Shown here: in pieces, positions 26,914-36,493 of the stretch
Layout of the letters: each line of letters opens with the position of its first letter
How positions within the stretch are numbered: position 1 is the stretch's first letter
DNA from: Enterobacteriaceae endosymbiont of Donacia fulgens
GTDB taxonomy: Bacteria > Pseudomonadota > Gammaproteobacteria > Enterobacterales > Enterobacteriaceae
Direction of reading: 5' to 3'
Length of the DNA: 64,000 nucleotides
NCBI RefSeq assembly: GCF_012567545.1
Contig: NZ_CP046182.1
Location: 396,882-460,881 of the forward strand
Translations under genes and position numbers: made by a program
Notes under the pieces: model-generated
Databases searched by the model: none
The model's input: the letters and a program-made list of their open reading frames with translations, nothing else
Told to the model about the DNA's origin: nothing

Positions 26914-27774
26914 TTATATTTGATTAAATGATTTTTTTTTTATAAATAAAATTAATCCAATAATTATCATAATTATTGAAAATAATTGATTAATAGTTAA
27001 AATAATATTATTTTTAAAAAAAGTAAATTGGATATCAGGTTCTCTAAAATATTCAACAATAAACCTTATTATACCATAAAAAATTAAGAATAAAATAGAT
27101 TTATATCCTGTAAATATATTTTTTTTAAAAATTATATTTAAAATTAAAAATAAAATTATACCTTCTAATAAACATTCATAAATTTGTGTTGGATGTCTAG
27201 GTAAATTACCATATTGTATAAAAATTTTTTTATATTTTAAATTTTTTTGTAAAAAAATTAGATCTTTTTTAATTGAATTAGGAAATATAATAGCCCATGG
27301 TACATTTGTTACTTTTCCCCATAATTCACTATTAATAAAATTTCCTATTCTTCCCATACCAATCCCGATTGGAACCATAGGTACTATAAAATCTGTAATT
27401 TGTAAAAAATTTTTCTTTTTTATGTAAGAAATAAAAGATATAACTATAATAGTACCTATTAAACCTCCAAAAAATGACATCCCTCCTGTCCAAATTTTTA
27501 TTAAAATAATTGGATTTTTTATAAAAACATGTATATTATACAGTAGTATACATCCTAATTTACCTCCTAATAATAAACCTAAAAAACATAAACATAATAA
27601 ATTATTAATTTCTTCTTTTTTCCCAAAATTATTATTTTTATTTCTTATATAAGAAATTTTTTTTACTAAAATAAAACTAATAAAATACATAATTCCATAC
27701 CAATAAATATTAATTTTATTTATTTTTAAAAAAATTGGATTTATTTTTGGAAATAAAAAATATTTTTTATACAT
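26914..27774 (-). CDS. lgt: Lgt, prolipoprotein diacylglyceryl transferase, with an unusual active-site residue
   Basis: Lgt attaches diacylglycerol from phosphatidylglycerol to the lipobox cysteine of lipoproteins, in the inner membrane. The 286-residue protein (E. coli 291) has seven or so membrane segments, YWYGIMY near the N-terminus, GRIGNFINSELWG with the essential Arg (R142), RHPTQIYE, and YGIIRFIVEYFREP with the essential Tyr and Arg near the C-terminus. In E. coli the motif MSFHGGLIG carries His103, reported as needed for activity; here it reads MSFFGGLIG, Phe at 102. Lgt is first in a tight lgt-recC-recB-recD unit. In E. coli thyA and others separate lgt from recC. Confidence 0.95.
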   Translation of the reverse strand: MYKKYFLFPKINPIFLKINKINIYWYGIMYFISFILVKKISYIRNKNNNFGKKEEINNLLCLCFLGLLLGGKLGCILLYNIHVFIKNPIILIKIWTGGMSFFGGLIGTIIVISFISYIKKKNFLQITDFIVPMVPIGIGMGRIGNFINSELWGKVTNVPWAIIFPNSIKKDLIFLQKNLKYKKIFIQYGNLPRHPTQIYECLLEGIILFLILNIIFKKNIFTGYKSILFLIFYGIIRFIVEYFREPDIQFTFFKNNIILTINQLFSIIMIIIGLILFIKKKSFNQI

Positions 27775-27849
27775 TTTTATTATAGATTAATTAATTTTAT
27801 TAATATATTATACAATATATTTATTTATAAATATAATTTATGTAAATAT

Positions 27850-28527
27850 ATGAAAAAAATTTTTTCTACCTTTATTCCTAATGAAAATATTTTGTTTTTA
27901 AGAGCAAAATTAATAACAGGGTATTATATACTAGATATTGCAAGATGGTTAAATTATAAAATATCTAATAATTTTAAAAAAGATAAAGGAATAATAGGTA
28001 AATTAATAGAATTTTATTTAATAGGTAAAAAAAATAATAATTTATTTAATCAAGACATACCATATCTTGGTATAGAAATTAAAACAATAACTATTGATTT
28101 AAACAATAAAACTATAAATAATAGTTTTATTTGTTCTTTACCTTTAATTAATAAAGATCTTTTACTTTTTTATAAAAGTAAATTATATAATAAAGTATCT
28201 AAAATTTTATGGATACCTATTATCATTAAAAATATAAATACACCTCTCCATATGAGAAAGATAGGTAAACCATTTTTTTGGGTACCAAATATAGATGATA
28301 AAATAAAGTTAAATTATGATTGGTCTAATTTAGTAAAATTATTAATTTTAGGAAAAATAAAAAGTATAAATTCTTATAATGGTTATATTTTATTAATCAA
28401 AAACAAAGGAGGTAAAAAATCTTTTACCAAAACTATCAATAATTTAGGTAAAGTTATATCTGTTGTTCCTAAAGCTTTATATTTTAAAAAAAAATTTTTA
28501 AATTCTTTATTAAAAAATAATTATTAA
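27850..28527 (+). CDS. mutH: MutH, mismatch repair nicking endonuclease
   Basis: MutH nicks the unmethylated strand at hemimethylated GATC when activated by MutS and MutL. The 225-residue protein (E. coli 229) keeps the catalytic D69, E76 and K78 in DIPYLGIEIKT, plus KDKGIIGKLIEFYL, KILWIPI and VVPKALYFKKKF. It diverges from lgt, the same neighbourhood as in E. coli where mutH and lgt are separated by rppH and ptsP. A working MutH implies that mutS, mutL and dam exist elsewhere in the genome; none is in this window. It is nearly contiguous (9 bp) with the convergent lysA. Confidence 0.96.
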   Translation: MKKIFSTFIPNENILFLRAKLITGYYILDIARWLNYKISNNFKKDKGIIGKLIEFYLIGKKNNNLFNQDIPYLGIEIKTITIDLNNKTINNSFICSLPLINKDLLLFYKSKLYNKVSKILWIPIIIKNINTPLHMRKIGKPFFWVPNIDDKIKLNYDWSNLVKLLILGKIKSINSYNGYILLIKNKGGKKSFTKTINNLGKVISVVPKALYFKKKFLNSLLKNNY

Positions 28528-28536
28528 AAAAATTTT

Positions 28537-29802
28537 TTAAAACAATTCTAAATTAATTAATTCTTGTATTTTTTGACGACGTCTAATAATTTTAGGTATA
28601 TTATTTTCAATTAAAATTTCAGGTATTAAAGGTCTACTATTATAATTAGAAGACATTGAAGCTCCATATGCTCCAGTATCATGAAAAATTAAATAATCCC
28701 CAATATTAACTATAGGTAACTTAAAATAAGAAATTTCACCATTATCTAATTGTGTAAATATATCTCCTGATTCACATAAAGGACCTGCAACAATAGTATT
28801 AATTTTTAAATCATTAGACATATCTTGACCCTTAGAAGAAATTGCAGATATATAATGATAACTACCATACATTACAGGCCTAATTAAATCATTAAAACCC
28901 GCGTCTACTATAACAAACCTTTTATTTTTTATATTTTTTATAGCACAAACTTGACAAATTAAAATACCTGATTCTGCTACTAAAAATCTTCCTGGTTCAA
29001 TTTCTAATTTTATATTTCTTTTAAAAAACTTATTAATAATATTTCTTGTATTATTCCATAATTTAAAATAATGATTAGTATTTACTTTAATATCATTTTT
29101 TTTATAAGGTATAGATAAGCCTCCTCCAGCTGAGATTATATTAATTTTAGGCATATAAGGTTGTAATACATTATTTAACATTGAATTACATACTTTCTGT
29201 AAATGATAATAATCAACTCCTGAACCTATATGCATATGTATTCCAATTAGATTTAAATTATATTTTTTTATAAAATAAATTGATTTTTTTAAATCTGTAT
29301 ACCAAATACCATGTTTACTTGTCTCTCCTCCTGTGTTTGTTTTTTTATTATGACCATGCCCAAAACCAGGATTAATTCTTAACCATATATTATGACCTTT
29401 AGAAATATTACCTAATTGATGTATCATATCTATTGAACCAATATTTACAGTAATGTTTAACTCAATAATACGTTTTAACGTTTGTTTATCAAAAATATCA
29501 GATGTAAATACAATATCATTAATTTTTTTAGGATCATATCCAGCAATTAAAGCTCTTTCTATTTCTCCTAATGAAATAGCATCAACTTTAACTCCTTCAT
29601 ATCTCATAATTTTTAAAATATTTATATTAGAACAAGACTTTTGTGCAAATCTTATTATATCAAATTGTTTTAATTGTAAAATTTTATTTTTTATATTTTC
29701 AGCACAATATAGCCAAAATGGAGTTTGATATTTTTTTATTAAGAATAAAATTGTTTTAATTGAAATATTATTTTTATTAAATTTTTTATCAAAAATTTTC
29801 AT
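28537..29802 (-). CDS. lysA: Diaminopimelate decarboxylase (last step of lysine synthesis)
   Basis: LysA decarboxylates meso-diaminopimelate to L-lysine with PLP. The 421-residue protein matches E. coli LysA (420) closely. The PLP lysine is K55 in RFAQKSCSN, followed by GIHMHIGSG, the phosphate-binding ISAGGGLS, EPGRFLVAESG, GPLCESGD from the partner subunit, and HDTGAYGASMSSNYNSRP. All catalytic residues are present, so lysine synthesis is likely to be a service to the host, or simply supplies the symbiont. No lysR regulator is beside it, unlike E. coli, so expression may be constitutive. Confidence 0.98.
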   Translation of the reverse strand: MKIFDKKFNKNNISIKTILFLIKKYQTPFWLYCAENIKNKILQLKQFDIIRFAQKSCSNINILKIMRYEGVKVDAISLGEIERALIAGYDPKKINDIVFTSDIFDKQTLKRIIELNITVNIGSIDMIHQLGNISKGHNIWLRINPGFGHGHNKKTNTGGETSKHGIWYTDLKKSIYFIKKYNLNLIGIHMHIGSGVDYYHLQKVCNSMLNNVLQPYMPKINIISAGGGLSIPYKKNDIKVNTNHYFKLWNNTRNIINKFFKRNIKLEIEPGRFLVAESGILICQVCAIKNIKNKRFVIVDAGFNDLIRPVMYGSYHYISAISSKGQDMSNDLKINTIVAGPLCESGDIFTQLDNGEISYFKLPIVNIGDYLIFHDTGAYGASMSSNYNSRPLIPEILIENNIPKIIRRRQKIQELINLELF

Positions 29803-30164
29803 TTTTATATAATAACCTTATAAATAAAATATTTTTAAAATATTAAAATAAATATTTTAAATAATTAAGTATATAATTATTTATCTTTATTTTTTTTAAA
29901 AATAAATAATAATTTATATATAATATATATATATTCTAAATTATATTAAAATAATTTTTTTATTAAAATTTAGATTTATTATTATTTTAATAATAAATAA
30001 AATATATAATATATATATCTTAATAAATTTAGTAGCCAAGATAATTTATCTATGTTATTTATACAATAAAATATTTAAATATATAAAAATTATTTATTAT
30101 TGATAAATTAATATTTTAATTATTATATAATTATTGTTTAATATATTAAAATTAAGGAAAAATA
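29803..30164. other. 362-bp non-coding gap between lysA and ptsH
   Basis: This divergent, almost pure A/T region holds the upstream signals of lysA and ptsH. I see alternating TA runs (29917-29935, 30001-30018), no open frame with homology and no tRNA. The least AT-rich patch, AGTAGCCAAGAT near 30031, does not resemble any gene I know. Confidence 0.6.
30100..30131 (+). promoter_or_regulatory. Possible sigma-70 promoter of ptsH
   Basis: TTGATA (30100-30105) is followed after 18 bp by TATATA (30124-30129) overlapping TATAAT (30126-30131), 33 bp before the ptsH ATG. In such AT-rich sequence -10-like hexamers are common, so this is only a candidate. Confidence 0.3.
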
Positions 30165-30419
30165 ATGTTACAAAAAGAAATTATTATTAATAACACTCAT
30201 GGTTTTCATACTCGTCCAGCAGCACTTTTTGTAAAAGAAGCTAAAAATTTTATATCAGATATTACAATTACATCTAAAGGAAAAACAGTAAACGCTAAAA
30301 GTTTATTTAAAATTCAAACATTAGGATTAACTAAAGGAACTTTAATTATTTTAAAAACTTCAGGAATAGATGAAAAAAATGCTATAGAACATTTGACTAA
30401 AATTATTCAAAAATTATAA
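30165..30419 (+). CDS. ptsH: HPr, phosphocarrier of the PTS
   Basis: HPr carries phosphate from enzyme I to the sugar-specific enzyme II proteins. The 84-residue protein has the phosphorylated H15 in NTHGFHTRPAA and S46 in NAKSLFKIQTL, and its length is that of E. coli HPr (85). AAGGA precedes the ATG. It is first in ptsH-ptsI-crr. A 138-bp gap to ptsI contains a weak AAACTAA/TTAGTTT dyad (near 30473-30492) that could slow transcription. The membrane EIIBC for a given sugar is not in this window. Confidence 0.98.
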   Translation: MLQKEIIINNTHGFHTRPAALFVKEAKNFISDITITSKGKTVNAKSLFKIQTLGLTKGTLIILKTSGIDEKNAIEHLTKIIQKL

Positions 30420-30557
30420 AATAATTTTTTAATTTTATAATAAAAAATATAATTTATAAAGATTTTACTAATAAAACTAATTCTTAGTTTAGTAACTTAT
30501 TTAAATTATTATTTCAATAAATATTGATATAAAATTATTATATAATGAGGTAAAAAT

Positions 30558-32276
30558 ATGATTTCAGGAATTTTAGCTTCTCCTGGTATTTCTTTTGGTA
30601 AAGCTTTTTTATTAAAAAAAAATAATATTATTATTAATCGTAATAAAATTACTGATAATCAAATAAATATAGAAATTAATAAATTTTTAGATAGCCAAAA
30701 AAAATCTATAAGACAATTAGAATATATTAAAAAAAAATCATTAAATAATTTAAATTCTGAAAAAGAATTAATTCTTGATGGACATATTCTTTTTTTAGAA
30801 GATGAAGAAATGACTAAAGAAATTATTTTTTTAATAAAAAATAATTTATTTTCAGCAGATGCTGCTGTAGATTCAGTAATAAAATCTCAAATTAAAATAT
30901 TAGAAAATTTAGATGATAAATATTTAAAAGAAAGGATTATTGATATAAAAGATATTGGTGATCGTTTAATAAAAAATATTTTAAATTTAAATATTTTAAA
31001 TTTAAATCAAATAAATAAAAAAGTAATTTTAATTGCAAAGGACCTAACACCTTCAGAAACTGCTCAATTAGACTTAAAAAAAATTTTAGGTTTTATCACT
31101 GATTTAGGAAGTAAAACTTCTCATACAGCTATAATGGCACGTTCATTAGAAATACCAGCAATTGTTGGAACAGGAAATATAACAACTAAAGTTAAAACAA
31201 ATGATTATATTATTTTAGATAGTATTAATAATTTAATTTATATAAATCCTTCTATAAATAAAATTAAAGAAAAAAAAATATTATTTAATCAATATCTTTT
31301 TGAAAAAGAAAAATTAAAAAAAAATAGTAATTTACCAGCTAAAACAAAAGATAATTTTAAAATAAAAGTATGTGCTAATATAGGATCATTAAAAGAGTTA
31401 AGTAATATTGAAAAAAATGGTGCTGATGGTATTGGTTTATATAGAACAGAATTTTTATTTATGAATCGTACTTCTTTACCTACAGAAGAAGAACAATTTA
31501 ATATTTATAAAACTGTTGCAACAAATATGCATGATAAATCAGTTATTATTAGAACTATGGATATAGGTGGGGATAAAAAAATACCATATATGAATTTACC
31601 TAAAGAAGAAAATCCTTTTTTAGGTTATAGAGCTATTAGAATAAGTATGGATCGGAAAGATATTTTACATACACAATTAAGAGCACTCTTAAGAGCATCT
31701 TTTTTTGGTAAATTATATATAATGTTTCCTATGGTTATTTCAGTAGAAGAAGTTTTATTCTTAAAAGAAGAATTAGATTTTTTAAAAAAACAATTACAAA
31801 AACAAAAATATAATTTTAATAAAAATATTCCTATAGGAATAATGATAGAAACTCCAGCTTCAGCTATAATAGCTCATCATTTAATAAAAGAAATAGATTT
31901 TTTTAGTATAGGTACTAATGATTTAACCCAATATACATTAGCAGTAGATAGAGGTAATGATTTAATTTCACATTTATATAATCCTATTCATCCTGCTATA
32001 TTTTTTTTAATAAAAAAAGTAATAGATGCTTCACATGAAGAAGGAAAATGGACAGGAATGTGTGGAGAATTAGCAAGTGATGAATGTTTTATTCCTATAT
32101 TATTAGGTATGGGATTAGATGAATTAAGTATGAATTCTATTTCTATTCCAAAAATTAAAAATATTATTTGTAATATAGAAATGGTTCAAGCAAAAGAACT
32201 AGCTAATAATGTCTTATTACAACCTACAATTAAAAATATTAAAAATTTATTATTAAAATTTAATAAAAAAAAATAA
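30558..32276 (+). CDS. ptsI: Enzyme I of the PTS (PEP-protein phosphotransferase)
   Basis: Enzyme I takes phosphate from phosphoenolpyruvate and passes it to HPr. The 572-residue protein (E. coli 575) has the phosphorylated H189 in [13 protein letters not shown] and the PEP-binding C-terminal barrel with [34 protein letters not shown] and the cysteine loop [10 protein letters not shown]. The start has TGAGG. crr follows after 20 bp. All motifs are intact, so the general PTS is probably working. Confidence 0.98.
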   Translation: MISGILASPGISFGKAFLLKKNNIIINRNKITDNQINIEINKFLDSQKKSIRQLEYIKKKSLNNLNSEKELILDGHILFLEDEEMTKEIIFLIKNNLFSADAAVDSVIKSQIKILENLDDKYLKERIIDIKDIGDRLIKNILNLNILNLNQINKKVILIAKDLTPSETAQLDLKKILGFITDLGSKTSHTAIMARSLEIPAIVGTGNITTKVKTNDYIILDSINNLIYINPSINKIKEKKILFNQYLFEKEKLKKNSNLPAKTKDNFKIKVCANIGSLKELSNIEKNGADGIGLYRTEFLFMNRTSLPTEEEQFNIYKTVATNMHDKSVIIRTMDIGGDKKIPYMNLPKEENPFLGYRAIRISMDRKDILHTQLRALLRASFFGKLYIMFPMVISVEEVLFLKEELDFLKKQLQKQKYNFNKNIPIGIMIETPASAIIAHHLIKEIDFFSIGTNDLTQYTLAVDRGNDLISHLYNPIHPAIFFLIKKVIDASHEEGKWTGMCGELASDECFIPILLGMGLDELSMNSISIPKIKNIICNIEMVQAKELANNVLLQPTIKNIKNLLLKFNKKK

Positions 32277-32296
32277 TTTTTCTAAAAGGAAAATAA

Positions 32297-32803
32297 ATGA
32301 ATATTTTTTCTAATTTTTTTAAAAAAAAACAAAAAAAAATTGAAATTACTAAAATATTTGCTCCTATTTCAGGTAATATAATAGATATAGAAAAAGTTCC
32401 TGATATTGTTTTTTCAGATAAAATTGTAGGAGATGGTATTGCAATTAATCCAACTGAAAACATTATCGTTTCTCCTGTTGATGGAATAATTGGTAAAATA
32501 TTTGAAACTAATCATGCATTCTCAATAAAAACATTAAATAAAATAGAATTATTTGTACATTTTGGAATTGATACAGTTAAATTAAAAGGAAAAGGATTTA
32601 TAAGAAAATTTAATTTTGAAAAAACTAATATAGTAAAAAAAGGAGAAATAATTATTGAATTAGATTTGGCTTTTTTAAAAAAAGTTGCTAAATCTATATA
32701 TACTCCAGTAATAGTTTCTAATATTGAAGATATTAATAAAATAAAAAAATATTCTGGAAATGTAATTGCTGGTATTGATCCTATATTAGAAATATATAAA
32801 TAA
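32297..32803 (+). CDS. crr: EIIA-Glc (Crr) of the PTS
   Basis: Crr passes phosphate from HPr to the glucose-family EIIBC and in free-living relatives controls adenylate cyclase and sugar permeases. The 168-residue protein matches E. coli Crr (169). The active H88 lies in ELFVHFGIDTV and the partner H73 in TNHAFSI. The C-terminus EIYK resembles E. coli. It is the third gene of the operon and is followed by a clear hairpin. A glucose or N-acetylglucosamine type EIIBC encoded elsewhere would be its partner. Confidence 0.98.
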   Translation: MNIFSNFFKKKQKKIEITKIFAPISGNIIDIEKVPDIVFSDKIVGDGIAINPTENIIVSPVDGIIGKIFETNHAFSIKTLNKIELFVHFGIDTVKLKGKGFIRKFNFEKTNIVKKGEIIIELDLAFLKKVAKSIYTPVIVSNIEDINKIKKYSGNVIAGIDPILEIYK

Positions 32804-32820
32804 AAAACTTATATTAAAAG

Positions 32821-32858
32821 CATTTTTTAATAATTAATTTTTTTATTATTAAAAAATG
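32821..32858. terminator. Bidirectional hairpin between crr and ruvC
   Basis: CATTTTTTAATAA (32821-32833) and TTATTAAAAAATG (32846-32858) form a perfect 13-bp stem with a 12-nt loop, between convergent crr and ruvC. A/T runs are present on both strands of the stem, as in bidirectional terminators. Confidence 0.6.
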
Positions 32859-32902
32859 TAATTTAGGTATTTATTTTTAAATAAAAATTTTTAATAATTT
32901 TT

Positions 32903-33376
32903 TTATAAATGAAGACGACTATGTGTAATTGCAATTGCTAATGCATCAGCAGCATCTTTTTTTGGATAAAAGGATAATTTTAACAACATAAATACTGTAT
33001 CTTGTACTTGTTTTTTTTTTGCATTACCAATACCAGCTACAATCATTTTTACTTTACTTGCTGAATATTCAAAAACAGAAAGATTATGATTTACAGCTGA
33101 TATTATTGCTGCACTTCTTGCATGACCTAATTTTAATGCAGAATCAGCATTTTTAGACATAAAAATTTGTTCTATAGCAAAATTATCAGGTTTAAATTTT
33201 TTTATTATTTTACTTATATTTTTATAAATTATTTTTAATCTTGTAGGAAAATCTTTAATTTTTAAAGTTAAAATACATCCACTATCAATATAAATAATCT
33301 TATTATTTTTGAGTTTTTTAATTAAACCATATCCTGTAATTCTAGATCCTGGATCAATACCTAAAATTATTGTCAT
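32903..33376 (-). CDS. ruvC: RuvC, Holliday junction resolvase
   Basis: RuvC cuts Holliday junctions made during recombination. The 157-residue protein (E. coli 173) keeps the acidic active site: D in [14 protein letters not shown] (residue 8), E in FAIEQIFM, and two Asp in [14 protein letters not shown] near the C-terminus. Order is aspS-yebC-ruvC as in E. coli, but ruvA and ruvB, which should follow ruvC, are replaced by convergent crr. Unless they are elsewhere, RuvC would act without its branch-migration motor. Confidence 0.97.
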   Translation of the reverse strand: MTIILGIDPGSRITGYGLIKKLKNNKIIYIDSGCILTLKIKDFPTRLKIIYKNISKIIKKFKPDNFAIEQIFMSKNADSALKLGHARSAAIISAVNHNLSVFEYSASKVKMIVAGIGNAKKKQVQDTVFMLLKLSFYPKKDAADALAIAITHSRLHL

Positions 33377-33415
33377 AATATTTTATCTTTTAAATTATAT
33401 AAAAATAATTGTTCA

Positions 33416-34129
33416 TTAAATTTCAGCATTATGATAAATATTTTTTATATCTTCATATCTCTTACATAAAGATAAAAAAATAAATAATTTATTTTTTGTA
33501 GAAATATCAATTTTTTTTTTTATAAATGGTTCAATAAATAAATTGATTTTTATTGGTTTAATTTTAAAATTTTTTATTTCTTTAGTAAGAAGTTTATATT
33601 TTTTTTTAGAAAAAATAATTTGAATATTTTTTTTATTAAAAATAATATCATCTGCTTTTAATTTTTCTGCTATATCAATAATATAATTTGGATTATTTTT
33701 ATATGAATATGAAATAAAAATTTGTTTTTTAAAAATATAATTGACAGCGCCTTTTTGTTTTAAACTACCCCCGGTTTTATTAAAAATATTACGTATTAAA
33801 GAACTAGTTCTATTATTATTATTAGTTAAACATTGAATCATTAATGCAATATTATTTGGTCCAAATCCTTCATAATAAATTTCTTTTAACTGATTATTAT
33901 TTTTTTTTTTTTTTTCTAAAATATTATTAATTGTTGATCTACTCATATTAAATGATAATGCTTTTTCTATAATTAAACGTAATTTAGAATTATATTGTGG
34001 ATTTATATTTTCACTTTTTTTTATAACTGTATTTAATTCTTTAATAATTCTAGAAAAAATTTTATCTTTTTTATTATCTTGTAATTCTTTACGATGACGT
34101 GTATTAGCCCATTTACTATGTCCAGACAT
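33416..34129 (-). CDS. yebC: YebC/TACO1-family translation-associated protein
   Basis: YebC belongs to the YebC/TACO1 family; some members help ribosomes through proline-rich stretches and others have been described as transcription regulators. The 237-residue protein (E. coli 246) starts MSGHSKWANTRHRK and has IYYEGFGPNNIALMIQ and NKTGGSLKQKGAVNYIF. An in-frame run of 16 A (33900-33915) encodes part of EKKKKNNN. It lies between aspS and ruvC; nudB, which is between aspS and yebC in E. coli, is gone. Confidence 0.95.
   Translation of the reverse strand: MSGHSKWANTRHRKELQDNKKDKIFSRIIKELNTVIKKSENINPQYNSKLRLIIEKALSFNMSRSTINNILEKKKKNNNQLKEIYYEGFGPNNIALMIQCLTNNNNRTSSLIRNIFNKTGGSLKQKGAVNYIFKKQIFISYSYKNNPNYIIDIAEKLKADDIIFNKKNIQIIFSKKKYKLLTKEIKNFKIKPIKINLFIEPFIKKKIDISTKNKLFIFLSLCKRYEDIKNIYHNAEI
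33900..33915 (-). repeat. A16 homopolymer inside yebC
   Basis: Sixteen consecutive T on the plus strand give sixteen A in the yebC coding strand (Glu, four Lys, start of Asn). The run is in frame as given but prone to replication and transcription slippage. Confidence 0.85.
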
Positions 34130-34171
34130 AAAATTATATTCCTTTTATTATTATTTATATTTAATTAATCA

Positions 34172-35917
34172 TTATAATAATGATAATCCTAAATCTTTTA
34201 AAATATTTATATCAACTTTATTAGGAGATTGTGTTAATAAACAATTTGCTGATGTAGTTTTTGGAAAAGCAATAACATCACGAATATTATCAGTGTTAGT
34301 TAATAACATAATTAATCTATCTAATCCTAAAGCCATACCTATATGTGGAGGAGTACCAAATTGTAAAGCTTCTAAAAAAAAACCAAAATTTTTTTTTTGA
34401 ACTACTTCATTTATTTTAAGAAAATCAAATATTTTTTTTTGTATTTTATAATTATTTATTCGTGCAGAACCACTACCTATTTCATAACCATTAATTACTA
34501 AATCATATGAATCAGATATTATCTGATGAGGATTTTTTTGTAAAAAATTATCTATATTTTTAATAAATTTTTTTTTTGGAGATGTAAATGGATGATTCAT
34601 AGGAATTAATTTACCTATTTTATTTTTTTTGAATAAAGGGAAATCAATTATCCATAACGGACACCATTTCTTATTTTTAATAAGATTAAAATCTTTTCCT
34701 AATTTTTTACGTAAATATCCCATAGAAGATATATTATCATTAATAATTTCTGTTCCAATAAAAATAATATCATTATTATGACATTTATTTTTAATAATAA
34801 TATCTTTAATTTGTTCATCATTTAAATTAAATGTAAAATTATTTTTTATATTTAAAATATTTATTAATTTATTATTATTTACTTGGAATATATTTAAATC
34901 ATTTGTATTATATTTCTTAATATAAGAAATATATTTATTTAAATTTTTTTTTTTAAAATTAGATAAATATTTATTTTTTATAGAAATTGAAACTATTCTA
35001 TTCTTATTTTTTACAATAAAAAAATTACTTAGATCTATTAATTTTAATTTATTTCTTAAATCAGGTTTATCTGTACCAAAATATTTCATTGATTTTTTAA
35101 AAGTTAATACTTTAAATTTATCTAGAAATATATTTTTTATATTTTTCCATAAATTAAAAATCATTTTTTCTATAAAAAATCTAAATATTTCTGAATTTGT
35201 AAAAGATATCTCTATATCAATTTGTGTAAATTCTGGTTGACGATCAGAACGTAAATCTTCATCACGAAAACATTTAGCAATTTGATAATAACGATCCAAT
35301 CCAGCAATCATTAATAATTGTTTAAAAATTTGTGGAGATTGAGGTAATGCATAAAAATTATGTTTATGAATTCTGCTTGGAACTAAATAATCTCTTGACC
35401 CTTCAGGGGTTGAATTTGTTAATATAGGAGTTTCAATATTTAAAAAATTATTTTTTTCTAAAAAATTTCTGATATAACTTATTACTATTGATCTTTGTTT
35501 TAAAATTTTAGTCATTCTTATTTGTCTTAAATCTAAATATCGATATTTTAATCTTATTTCTTCTGTATTAATCATATTGTTATCAATAGGTAATGATTTA
35601 GATTTATTAAGTATAGATATACTAAATACGATAATTTCTATTTCTCCAGTTATTAAATTAAAATTTTTATTTTTTTTTGTTCTTTCTACTATTTTACCTT
35701 TAATTTTTACACAAAAATTATTACGTAATTTAATAGCTATATTATAAGCTATTTTATATTCTGGTTTAAATACCGCTTGAATAATACCTTCTCTATCTTT
35801 TATATTAACAAAAATTAGTTTTCCTAAATTTCGATAACTATCAACCCATCCATAAATAATTATTTCTTTATTTATAAATTTTTTATTAATTTCACCACAG
35901 TAAATTTTATTTTTCAT
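34172..35917 (-). CDS. aspS: Aspartyl-tRNA synthetase
   Basis: AspS charges tRNA-Asp. The 581-residue class II enzyme (E. coli 590) has the N-terminal OB anticodon-binding fold (IIYGWVDSYRNLGKLIFVNI, 19-38), motif 1 around FLNIETPILTNSTPEGSRDY, motif 2 FRDEDLRSDRQPEFTQIDIE, the bacterial GAD insertion (about 280-420, divergent) and motif 3 GMALGLDRLIMLL. It is the first gene of aspS-yebC-ruvC and diverges from argS across a 576-bp gap. Confidence 0.98.
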   Translation of the reverse strand: MKNKIYCGEINKKFINKEIIIYGWVDSYRNLGKLIFVNIKDREGIIQAVFKPEYKIAYNIAIKLRNNFCVKIKGKIVERTKKNKNFNLITGEIEIIVFSISILNKSKSLPIDNNMINTEEIRLKYRYLDLRQIRMTKILKQRSIVISYIRNFLEKNNFLNIETPILTNSTPEGSRDYLVPSRIHKHNFYALPQSPQIFKQLLMIAGLDRYYQIAKCFRDEDLRSDRQPEFTQIDIEISFTNSEIFRFFIEKMIFNLWKNIKNIFLDKFKVLTFKKSMKYFGTDKPDLRNKLKLIDLSNFFIVKNKNRIVSISIKNKYLSNFKKKNLNKYISYIKKYNTNDLNIFQVNNNKLINILNIKNNFTFNLNDEQIKDIIIKNKCHNNDIIFIGTEIINDNISSMGYLRKKLGKDFNLIKNKKWCPLWIIDFPLFKKNKIGKLIPMNHPFTSPKKKFIKNIDNFLQKNPHQIISDSYDLVINGYEIGSGSARINNYKIQKKIFDFLKINEVVQKKNFGFFLEALQFGTPPHIGMALGLDRLIMLLTNTDNIRDVIAFPKTTSANCLLTQSPNKVDINILKDLGLSLL

Positions 35918-36493
35918 TTATAAATCCTTTATTTAAAATAAATATTTTTGTGTTATTAAATTATTTGTGTATAAAATATGATTTAATATAAATTAAATTT
36001 ATAATTTATGTTAATTTATATTAAAATTATTTATTATTTTTACATAATATAATTATTTATTAAAATATTATTTTAATAAATTTATTTATAGAATAAATAA
36101 AAAATTAATATATTATTAATATGATTAAAATATCTTTATAAGATATAATAATAATTAATTTAAATTTGTTAATTATAAAATCAATGAAATAATTAATTAT
36201 TTCTTTTAATAAAGAAAAAATTTTATTTTTTTTATAAAAAATATAAATAATTTTATTATTATTATTTTTTAAAATATTTATTTTATTTTTAATTTTAAAT
36301 TTATTTAATTTTAATTTATTTTTAAAATAATAATTTATAATTATAATTATAATAATTAGATAGAAAATAAAATATTTTTTTAAAAAAAAAATACTGTATT
36401 AATTTATTTAAATTTTATATTTTAAAATGTATTTATAAAATAAATAAATAAGTATTTATATATAATATTTAAAATAATAAAAAAGAAAAATAT
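35918..36493. other. 576-bp non-coding gap between aspS and argS
   Basis: The region is extremely AT-rich, with no open frame that resembles a protein and no RNA gene. In E. coli aspS and argS are also divergent, with cmoAB, torYZ, cutC and others between them, so this gap is probably what is left of that block. Short AT palindromes, for example ATAATTATAATTATAATTAT near 36335-36355, are not distinctive. Confidence 0.6.

Noticed and set aside
30020-30060. tRNA remnant around AGTAGCCAAGATAATTTATCT
   Set aside because: No T-arm, anticodon arm or acceptor pairing could be built around it.
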